Assembly: GCA_041584015.1 (NCBI GenBank)
Contig: JBFHES010000290.1
Location: forward strand, 1 to 5,402
Length of the DNA stretch: 5,402 bases
Reading direction: 5' to 3'
Source: JBFHES01 sp041584015
GTDB taxonomy: Bacteria; Bacteroidota; Bacteroidia; Bacteroidales; M50B96
In this document: positions 1 through 4,937 of the stretch, piece by piece
How positions within the stretch are numbered: position 1 is the first letter of the stretch
Layout of the letters: each line of letters opens with the position of its first letter
Program-made: the position numbers and the translations under genes
Notes under the pieces: model-generated
What the model saw: the letters and a program-made list of their open reading frames with translations, nothing else
Told to the model about the DNA's origin: nothing
Database searches by the model: none

Positions 1-318
1 ATGCACACTTTTCAGCATTATTCGCCCAGCGGAGATTTAGTCCGTTTTTGGCGAAAGACCTCTATGTCTATTGAGGGATTCAGCGGTTGTTGCAATCCGG
101 CGCATATTGCTTTTCTCCCCAATGGAAATATTGTGACTTCGGAGAAAGGTATGCCACGAATTAAAATTTTGGATGGAGATGGAGATTTTGTTTCGGTTGT
201 GGCAGCACCTGAAAAGTTTGATGGCGATCAGGCGCCGGATGTGGTATGTGATGATCAGGGAAATGTGTACGCATTGGATTTTGATAAAAAGATGATTCGG
301 GTCTTTATGAAGATCTGA
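1..318 (+). CDS. NHL-repeat beta-propeller protein, C-terminal part (5' end outside window)
   Basis: The 105 visible residues hold about two and a half NHL-type blades: a first strand pair around residues 4-17 (YSPSGDLVRFW), a full blade at about 28-67 (NPAHIAFLPNGNIVTSEK, then RIKILDGDGDFV), and a last blade at about 78-104 (APDVVCDDQGNVYALD, then MIRVFM). The hydrophobic-xxx-DG-N-hydrophobic-V spacing is typical of NHL repeats. NHL propellers usually have six blades, so a protein of about 300 residues is expected; the ATG at position 1 is probably an internal methionine and the gene is cut by the window edge. A vicinal Cys pair (C30-C31, in GFSGCCNPAH) stands out in an otherwise Cys-poor sequence. 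The stop lies 16 bp before the next gene, which suggests one operon with the iron-sulfur genes. NHL propellers mostly bind proteins or other ligands; no enzymatic role can be read here. Localisation is unknown because the N-terminus is missing. Confidence 0.8.
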   Translation: MHTFQHYSPSGDLVRFWRKTSMSIEGFSGCCNPAHIAFLPNGNIVTSEKGMPRIKILDGDGDFVSVVAAPEKFDGDQAPDVVCDDQGNVYALDFDKKMIRVFMKI

Positions 319-334
319 TTGAAATAGCAAGTGA

Positions 335-535
335 ATGAACAGACGAGATTTTATAAATAAAGCTGGACGAAGTAGTATGTTCCTAGGAATAGCTGCTGTT
401 GCTGGATTTGCCTTGTTTAAATCCTCAACGCAAGATGTTGAAGCTTGCGCGATCCAACCCGTTTGTTCCGGATGTAAAAAAATGAATAATTGTTCGAAGC
501 CTCAGGCTTTAAAAGCAAAGGAAAATGGACAATAA
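335..535 (+). CDS. Small twin-arginine signal protein with four cysteines
   Basis: This is a 66-residue protein of unknown function. It opens with a clear twin-arginine motif (NRRDFINK, residues 2-9), a hydrophobic stretch (about 15-28) and a possible signal peptidase site VEA|C at 35-38. The rest is about 29 residues with cysteines C38, C44, C47 and C53 (CX5CX2CX5C) followed by a Lys-rich tail. Tat export usually means a folded, cofactor-loaded protein or one carried by a partner, so a single iron-sulfur cluster or another metal site is possible; this is inference. The spacing is not that of HiPIP, rubredoxin or a classical ferredoxin. It starts 16 bp after the NHL gene and its 3' end overlaps the next gene by 11 bases, implying translational coupling. 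Its signal region closely resembles that of the downstream ferredoxin. The start is chosen because the ATG directly precedes the Tat motif. A lipoprotein is unlikely, as the VEAC box has Glu at -2. Confidence 0.82.
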   Translation: MNRRDFINKAGRSSMFLGIAAVAGFALFKSSTQDVEACAIQPVCSGCKKMNNCSKPQALKAKENGQ

Positions 536-1097
536 GAAGAATTTAAATCGAAGGGATTTTATCCAGAAAGGTGCAAGAGCAACATTGGGATTAGCCATTG
601 TTGGTTTGGCTGGTGTTGGATTTTATAAGGCCAGTGCAGAAACATGGGTTTGGCAAATCGATCCTTTTAAATGTACATCCTGTGGGCGATGCGCCACAGA
701 TTGCGTTTTGAGTCAATCGGCAGTGAAATGTGTACATGCTTTTGATTTATGCGGCTACTGCGATTTATGCGGCGGCTATCTTAAACCCGATGCTAAAAAC
801 AGAGACACCGCTGCAGAAAGTCAGTTGTGTCCAACGGGTGCTATCAAACGTAAATTTATTGAGGATCCTTATTACGAGTATATTATAGATGAAGACTTGT
901 GCATTGGATGTGCCAAATGTGTGGCAGGTTGTTCTGCTTTTGGAAACGGATCATTTCAACTACAAATCCGTCATGATATTTGCAAAAACTGTAACGAATG
1001 CGCCATCGCCAGGGTTTGTCCTTCGGATGCTATTGCCAGAGTGAAGTTGAGCGAAGCATATACGATAAAAGGAGATTTTACAAATAATGGGAAATAA
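525..1097 (+). CDS. Tat-exported polyferredoxin, NapG-like (four [4Fe-4S] motifs)
   Basis: A 190-residue exported electron carrier. The signal has NRRDFIQK at residues 8-15, a hydrophobic core at about 20-34, and a likely cleavage site ASA|ET after residue 38. The mature part carries 17 cysteines. Motif 1 is CTSCGRCATDC (C50, 53, 56, 60). Motif 2 is spread out (C76, C79, C82, then C102 in CPTGAI). Motif 3 is CIGCAKCVAGC (C126, 129, 132, 136). Motif 4 is CKNCNECAIARVCP (C153, 156, 159, 165). C69 is extra. This matches NapG/NosG-type ferredoxins with four [4Fe-4S] clusters, though NapG proteins are usually somewhat longer. NapG family members work with a NapH membrane partner, and a NapH-like gene follows 128 bp downstream. 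It probably relays electrons on the outer face of the cytoplasmic membrane. Its ATG overlaps the end of the mini-protein gene by 11 bases. The terminal acceptor is unknown: no napA, nosZ or other reductase is in view, so no symbol is given. Confidence 0.9.
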   Translation: MDNKKNLNRRDFIQKGARATLGLAIVGLAGVGFYKASAETWVWQIDPFKCTSCGRCATDCVLSQSAVKCVHAFDLCGYCDLCGGYLKPDAKNRDTAAESQLCPTGAIKRKFIEDPYYEYIIDEDLCIGCAKCVAGCSAFGNGSFQLQIRHDICKNCNECAIARVCPSDAIARVKLSEAYTIKGDFTNNGK

Positions 1098-1099
1098 CA

Positions 1100-1222
1100 A
1101 ATTTCAATAAGTCAAATGTCAAATAAATCTCAAATTCTAAACTACAAAACGAGATCCGATTGGAAATTGGGTTTTGAAATTTATTTGTCTTTTGGGTCTT
1201 GTCATTTGGAATTTTAATTTTA
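1100..1222. repeat. Intergenic imperfect inverted repeat, AT-rich
   Basis: The gap between the ferredoxin gene and the NapH-like gene has no credible gene but holds a palindromic element. Its best arms are 1120-1134 (caaataaatctcaaa) and 1173-1187 (tttgaaatttatttg), complementary at 14 of 15 positions with a 38-base centre. Similarity continues outward more loosely: an aaatttca-type stretch at about 1099-1106 matches the complement of the right side around 1205-1215, with gaps. The short word caaat recurs across the region. I recall similar caaat-rich intergenic palindromes in Bacteroidota genomes, but that is memory, not a search. The transcript could fold here and separate the upstream and downstream gene pairs. 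I found no convincing Bacteroidota-type promoter (TTTG, then TAnnTTTG) in it. Confidence 0.6.
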
Positions 1223-1225
1223 GAA

Positions 1226-2491
1226 ATGAGAAAACGAGATTATATAAATTGGTTATTAATAGGACTATTCTTACTAATTTCATTTTCTGGATTGGCGCAG
1301 CAGCGCTTTCCAAAGCCAGAGTTTGAGACAGGCTACGAGCAACCCGACACCACGACACCAGAGCCACGTTCTCTACCAATGGAATACATGGATGTGTTCA
1401 TATTGGCGGCTGTACTTGGTTTGTCAGCTTGGTTTGCGCTTAAATCCAGATCGCGACAAGGGATACTATTTACTTCCATTTTTACATTGGCATATTTTGG
1501 TTTTTATCGCGAAGGGTGCGTATGCTCCATTGGTTCCATTCAGAACATGAGCCTGAGTTTGGCCGATCCCAGCTATGCCGCCTCCATTCCGGTGATTTTG
1601 TTTTTTGTACTTCCGCTTTTATTCACCCTTTTCGTTGGTAGGGTATTTTGTGCCTCGGGTTGTCCGCTTGGTGTAATTCAGGATTTAGTAATTGTAAAGC
1701 CAATTTCAATACCTGCGTGGTTGCAGAAAGTGTTAGGACTATTTCCGTTTATCTATCTGGGATTGGCAGTTCTTTACGCAGCCACCGGAACCGATTTCAT
1801 CATTTGTCGTTTCGATCCGTTCATTGGAATATTCCGCTTGAGCGCAGAATTTCATATGATTGTAATTGGCATTAGCTTTTTACTTATCGGGATGTTTGTG
1901 GGTCGACCATATTGCCGATTTGTTTGTCCGTATGGCGCATTGTTGAATGTCGTTTCAAGATTCTCGAAATGGCACTTGAGCATTTTTGCATCAAAATGTA
2001 TACAATGTAAATTGTGCACCACTTCTTGTCCATTCGATGCTATTGAAGCTCCATCCAATGATAAGGAGGAATTGAATTCAAAGTCGAATATTCGTCGTTT
2101 TGTATTATTTGCAGTGCTCATCCCAATTTGGGTTGCCTTGGCGGGATATGCTGTTTCGGAAGCTCATCTGTTTCTGGCAAAAGCGAACAACACAGTTTAC
2201 CTCGCCGATTTGCTGGTAAGCAATCCCGACCTTATGCAAAACTCAGAAGATCTGGACATCAAAACATTCATGGAATCCGGAAAAACTATGGATGAATTAG
2301 TTACAGAAGCCAAGCTTATACAAGCTGAGTTTTATACCGGAAGCTGGTGGCTGGGCGGATTTATTGGATTGGTAATTGGCTTGATGTTGGCCAACCAATT
2401 TGTATTTAGAAAACGTAAAGATTTTGAACCAAACAAAGGAGATTGTTTCTCATGTGCCCGATGCATTGATTATTGCCCGGTGCAGAAATAA
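1226..2491 (+). CDS. NapH/NosR-like polytopic 4Fe-4S membrane protein
   Basis: A 421-residue inner-membrane electron-transfer protein. Hydrophobic segments lie at about 8-24, 55-73, 79-94, 120-139, 168-187, 209-226, 290-310 and 374-392. The family hallmarks are two CxxxCP motifs just after membrane segments (C142-C146 in FCASGCPLG; C230-C234 in CRFVCPYG). Two [4Fe-4S] sites follow: CIQCKLCTTSCP (258-269) and CFSCARCIDYCP (407-418), the second ending four residues before the C-terminus. Counting segments from a Lys/Arg-rich inside N-terminus puts all four motifs in the cytosol. C98 and C100 (GCVCSIGS) and C194 (IICRFDPF) would face outside. Unusually, two membrane segments and a loop of about 60 residues (311-373) separate the two ferredoxin sites. 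NosR's N-terminal flavin domain is absent. The start is set at 1226 (MRKRDYINW) rather than the in-frame ATG at 1199, because the nine extra codons fall in the intergenic repeat. It probably passes electrons between a cytosolic donor or acceptor and the exported ferredoxin. Confidence 0.88.
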   Translation: MRKRDYINWLLIGLFLLISFSGLAQQRFPKPEFETGYEQPDTTTPEPRSLPMEYMDVFILAAVLGLSAWFALKSRSRQGILFTSIFTLAYFGFYREGCVCSIGSIQNMSLSLADPSYAASIPVILFFVLPLLFTLFVGRVFCASGCPLGVIQDLVIVKPISIPAWLQKVLGLFPFIYLGLAVLYAATGTDFIICRFDPFIGIFRLSAEFHMIVIGISFLLIGMFVGRPYCRFVCPYGALLNVVSRFSKWHLSIFASKCIQCKLCTTSCPFDAIEAPSNDKEELNSKSNIRRFVLFAVLIPIWVALAGYAVSEAHLFLAKANNTVYLADLLVSNPDLMQNSEDLDIKTFMESGKTMDELVTEAKLIQAEFYTGSWWLGGFIGLVIGLMLANQFVFRKRKDFEPNKGDCFSCARCIDYCPVQK

Positions 2492-2493
2492 AA

Positions 2494-2512
2494 CTCTCAG
2501 TGGTGCTGAGAG
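2494..2512 (+). other. Intergenic hairpin between the NapH-like and propeller genes
   Basis: A perfect 7-bp stem, ctctcag (2494-2500) and ctgagag (2506-2512), encloses the 5-base loop tggtg. It begins two bases after the stop codon of the NapH-like gene and ends 15 bases before the ATG of the propeller gene. No run of T follows, so it does not look like an intrinsic terminator. A role in transcript processing or 3'-end protection that adjusts expression of the two genes is possible but unproven. Confidence 0.55.
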
Positions 2513-2527
2513 AAACACAATTAGCAA

Positions 2528-4381
2528 ATGAATCAAACAGATAAAATAAAACTCTATTCAAATATCAGCTTCATCAGCGGAATTTTTGTTCTGGTGATTA
2601 GTGCGCTATTGTTATTCAACTTTCTCCAGATAAAAAAGACCGATCCGCTTGATACGGCTTCAATGAAAGTGCTGGTGGAACGCCTGTCTGAAGATGCTGA
2701 TAATGATGCGCTGAAACAAGACATTCGAAATCTGGACCTGTTGGCCCGTAAGGCTTACTTTAATTCGCAATGGCAAATTAAAACTGGAGCACTTCTGCTA
2801 ATTATTGCCTTTGTAGTGTTTGTGATTTTCCTGCGCTTATATTTTAGCGAAACTGATAAGATTGACAATCCCGAGGGCAAAGTTGAAAGTATTCAAAAGG
2901 AGAGAATGATGTCTGCGGGATGGATTACTGCAGGCGGTGTGCTTGTTTTAGGTTTAGCACTTTTGGCATCTTATTCTTCGTTCAATCATTTTGAGGTTTA
3001 TGAGTCGGAACAACTGGCTCAGATTCAAAATAAACAGGATGACGAAATTGAAGTAATTGTACTGGAAGAAGAACCTGCTGAAGTAATTGAAAAGAAAGAT
3101 AAAATACCAGAAGTGATTGACACGACAAAAGCTGTAATAGAAGAGGTTGCGATTGTTGAGGAGAAGGTCATTGAAAAGAAACCAGAGCCGATGATAGAGG
3201 AAAAATCGGATCCGGTTGTATTCCCAACGTTGAGTGATTTGAAGAAGCAATTTGCGACTTTCCGAGGACCTTTGGGCAATGGCGTTTCATTTCATAAAAA
3301 CACACCAACCAATTGGGATGTTACAGCAGGAACTAATATCAAATGGAAAGTTGAAGTTCCGAAACACGGGTATAACTCACCAGTAATCTGGGATAATAAA
3401 TTGTTTGTGGCTGGAGGTGATAAAACCAGTCGTGATGTATTTTGCTACGACCGGAATACCGGAGACTTGCTTTGGACTAAAGCTGTAGACAAAGTTCCGG
3501 GTTCACCAACAGATCAGCCTGAAACAACTGACGACACCGGCTTATCCGCGCCAAGTATAAATTGCGATGGACAACGGGTTTCTGTGATTTATGGAAATGG
3601 TGATATCATAACCTTCGATATGGACGGAAATGAGATTTGGTCGAAGAATCTGGGAGTGCCAGATAATCATTACGGGCACAGCTCATCACTCATATCCTGG
3701 AAAGAAAAATTATTTGTGCAGTTCGACTCCAACAAGGGAGGAAAGATATTCGCAATGAATATTGTGACAGGCGATTTTATCTGGCAAGTAAAACGAAAGT
3801 CCCGCATATCCTGGGCTTCACCTATTTTGGCGGAGGTAAACGGAAAGTATCAATTGGTACTTGCATCAACCCCGATTGTAGCTGGATATGATATTGAAAC
3901 AGGCGAAGAACTGTGGAAAGTGGACTACATGATGGGCGAAGTTGGTCCATCACCAGCTTATGCATACGGGATGATATACGCAGCAAACGAATACGCCAAA
4001 CTAGTTTGCATTAATACAGCCAATAATTATCAGGTAGAATGGGATGATGACGAATATCTACCAGAAGTATCAAGCCCAGTGGTTTCGGATAGTTTGTTGT
4101 TTATTGCAACGTCTTATGGGGTGCTTGTGTGTTACGATGCGCTTACCGGAGAGAAATATTGGGAGCAAGAATATTCTAATGGCTTTTATAGTTCACCAAT
4201 CGTAGCAGACGGGAAACTTTTTGCTGCCGATATGGATGGAATCATGCATATAATTGAAGTGAATAAAACGTTCAAGCTAATTGCTGAACCTGAAATGAAA
4301 GAACCATTATTTACAACTCCAGCCTTTATGGATGGAGCTATTTATTTAAGAACGGATAAGTATTTATATGGGATAGAATAA
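2528..4381 (+). CDS. Membrane-anchored PQQ-like (BamB-type) eight-bladed beta-propeller protein
   Basis: A 617-residue protein. Three hydrophobic segments (about 13-33, 84-104, 130-151) are followed by a Glu/Lys/Pro/Val-rich linker (about 157-230, with EVIEKK and KVIEKK) and then a propeller (about 243-617). Lys/Arg residues before segment 1 and between segments 2 and 3 put the linker and propeller outside the cytoplasmic membrane. The propeller opens with FRGPLGNGVS (245-254). Its tryptophan-docking motifs include TGDLLW (311), DGNEIW (366), TGDFIW (414), TGEELW (458) and TGEKYW (540). Blades begin near 283, 339, 383, 428, 474, 514, 554 and 594; the early strand IKWKVEV (271-277) probably closes the last blade. 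Quinoprotein dehydrogenases carry a vicinal Cys pair and metal-binding catalytic residues; I see no CC pair, so PQQ binding and catalysis are doubtful and a scaffold, sensor or docking role is likelier. It starts 36 bp after the NapH-like gene and is probably co-transcribed with it. The linker resembles TonB-type periplasmic spacers in composition only. Confidence 0.87.
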   Translation: MNQTDKIKLYSNISFISGIFVLVISALLLFNFLQIKKTDPLDTASMKVLVERLSEDADNDALKQDIRNLDLLARKAYFNSQWQIKTGALLLIIAFVVFVIFLRLYFSETDKIDNPEGKVESIQKERMMSAGWITAGGVLVLGLALLASYSSFNHFEVYESEQLAQIQNKQDDEIEVIVLEEEPAEVIEKKDKIPEVIDTTKAVIEEVAIVEEKVIEKKPEPMIEEKSDPVVFPTLSDLKKQFATFRGPLGNGVSFHKNTPTNWDVTAGTNIKWKVEVPKHGYNSPVIWDNKLFVAGGDKTSRDVFCYDRNTGDLLWTKAVDKVPGSPTDQPETTDDTGLSAPSINCDGQRVSVIYGNGDIITFDMDGNEIWSKNLGVPDNHYGHSSSLISWKEKLFVQFDSNKGGKIFAMNIVTGDFIWQVKRKSRISWASPILAEVNGKYQLVLASTPIVAGYDIETGEELWKVDYMMGEVGPSPAYAYGMIYAANEYAKLVCINTANNYQVEWDDDEYLPEVSSPVVSDSLLFIATSYGVLVCYDALTGEKYWEQEYSNGFYSSPIVADGKLFAADMDGIMHIIEVNKTFKLIAEPEMKEPLFTTPAFMDGAIYLRTDKYLYGIE

Positions 4382-4438
4382 GTATTCTCACAATACTAGG
4401 AAGAGAAAATCTTTCGCAAAGGCAAAAAAAAGAAAGAC

Positions 4439-4507
4439 TCTCGCAAAGGCACTAAGTCGCAAAGAAAATATTGAACTAAAACTATGCGCCTCTGCGCCTT
4501 TGCGAGA
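4439..4507. repeat. Imperfect palindrome upstream of the GxxExxY gene
   Basis: Left arm 4439-4464 and right arm 4482-4507 are complementary at about 21 of 26 positions. The outer 12 (tctcgcaaaggc with gcctttgcgaga) pair perfectly. The centre is a 17-base AT-rich loop (4465-4481). RNA or single-stranded DNA here could form a long hairpin ending 11 bases before the GxxExxY start codon. A further partial copy of the left arm lies at 4412-4423 (tttcgcaaaggc, one mismatch). The lack of a T-run argues against a terminator, although the stem could slow transcription leaving the propeller gene. Confidence 0.72.
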
Positions 4508-4509
4508 AA
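4477..4509 (+). repeat. 33-bp direct repeat, copy 1 (before the GxxExxY gene)
   Basis: This copy matches 4894-4926 at 32 of 33 positions; the only difference is A at 4484 against T at 4901. The last 25 bases (4485-4509) are identical. Internally it is built from near-octamers: tgcgcctc, tgcgcctt, tgcgagaa. It ends nine bases before the start codon of the GxxExxY gene. Confidence 0.85.
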
Positions 4510-4518
4510 CAAAAGATT

Positions 4519-4896
4519 ATGACGGAAAACGAAATATCAAAAATAATTGTGGATCGCGCCTTAATGATTCATCGTCGACTTGGACCTGGTTTGCTTGAAT
4601 CGGTTTATGAGAAAATTCTTTCGTACGAATTAATCAAGGCTGGTTTAAAAGTTGAACAACAAAAAGGAATTCCTGTGGTTTGGAATGATGAAAAATTAGA
4701 GTTCGGCTTTCGTGCTGATATTATCGTGGAGAACAAAGTCATTATTGAAATAAAATCAGTTGAACTAATTGCTCCAGTACATCCTAAACAATTGCTTACT
4801 TATCTGAAATTAACTGGAATTAAACTGGGTTTACTTATTAATTTCAATGAAGTATTAATAAAGAATGGAATTACTCGAATTGTAAATAATTTATAA
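4519..4896 (+). CDS. GxxExxY family protein (PD-(D/E)XK nuclease-like fold)
   Basis: A complete 125-residue protein with the name-giving motif G24-LL-E27-SV-Y30 in LGPGLLESVYEK. Further family features are D67 (FRADIIV), E77-x-K79 (VIIEIKS) and Q91 (KQLLTYL). D...ExK followed by a Gln-containing helix is the pattern of PD-(D/E)XK nuclease folds, and the length fits the family's roughly 120-135 residues. No substrate or pathway is established that I know of; a nucleic-acid activity is inferred from the fold only. There is no signal peptide or membrane segment, so it should be cytosolic. Codon use looks richer in A/T than in the flanking genes. It sits between the propeller and NuoE-like genes and is bracketed by near-identical 33-bp repeats; the second repeat includes its TAA stop. 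It is probably a passenger in this locus rather than part of the electron-transfer machinery. Confidence 0.9.
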   Translation: MTENEISKIIVDRALMIHRRLGPGLLESVYEKILSYELIKAGLKVEQQKGIPVVWNDEKLEFGFRADIIVENKVIIEIKSVELIAPVHPKQLLTYLKLTGIKLGLLINFNEVLIKNGITRIVNNL

Positions 4897-4926
4897 AACT
4901 TTGCGCCTCTGCGCCTTTGCGAGAAA
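4894..4926 (+). repeat. 33-bp direct repeat, copy 2 (after the GxxExxY gene)
   Basis: This is the second copy of the repeat at 4477-4509, 417 bp downstream in the same orientation, with one mismatch. Its first three bases are the TAA stop codon of the GxxExxY gene. Its end lies 11 bases before the proposed TTG start of the NuoE-like gene, so it occupies the region where that gene's translation signals would be expected. Confidence 0.85.
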
Positions 4927-4937
4927 TATTTAAAAAA

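Larger units (their letters stand above)
4410..4926. mobile_element. Candidate repeat-bounded unit carrying a GxxExxY gene
   Basis: The segment consists of inverted and direct copies of a tcgcaaaggc / gcctttgcga sequence around one small gene. On the left are tttcgcaaaggc (4412-4423) and tctcgcaaaggc (4439-4450) in one orientation. The reverse orientation occurs just before the gene (4477-4509) and just after it (4894-4926). The gene is unrelated to the electron-transfer genes on either side. This layout suggests a unit that arrived or spread as a whole. No transposase is encoded and no target-site duplication could be defined, so calling it mobile is an inference. Confidence 0.4.

Noticed and set aside
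37..330. Minus-strand open frame of 97 codons
   Set aside because: It lies opposite the NHL-repeat coding sequence and shows no recognisable domain or protein-like composition.
1199..1225. In-frame ATG at 1199 as the start of the NapH-like gene
   Set aside because: The nine extra codons (MSFGILILE) lie in the intergenic repeat; starting at 1226 gives a normal MRKRDY-plus-hydrophobic N-terminus.
1137..1379. Minus-strand open frame of 80 codons
   Set aside because: It runs from the repeat into the start of the NapH-like gene with no family signature; treated as a shadow.
525..2491. Assignment to a classical nap (nitrate) or nos (nitrous oxide) operon
   Set aside because: The NapG/NapH resemblance is real, but no catalytic subunit, cytochrome or NosDFYL gene is present and the flanking propeller genes do not fit.
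2954..3279. Two overlapping minus-strand open frames
   Set aside because: They mirror the Glu/Lys-rich linker; their Ser/Thr- or Phe/Tyr-rich low complexity is what antisense of GAA/GAG-rich codons produces.
2528..4381. PQQ-dependent alcohol or glucose dehydrogenase
   Set aside because: Tryptophan-docking propeller motifs are present, but I find no vicinal Cys pair or recognisable catalytic and metal-binding set.
4381..4397. Hairpin agtatt-ctcac-aatact as a terminator for the propeller gene
   Set aside because: The stem is six AT-rich pairs overlapping the stop codon, with no T-run after it; too weak to call.
4410..4926. CRISPR array
   Set aside because: There are too few copies in mixed orientation, no regular spacers, and one interval contains a complete gene.
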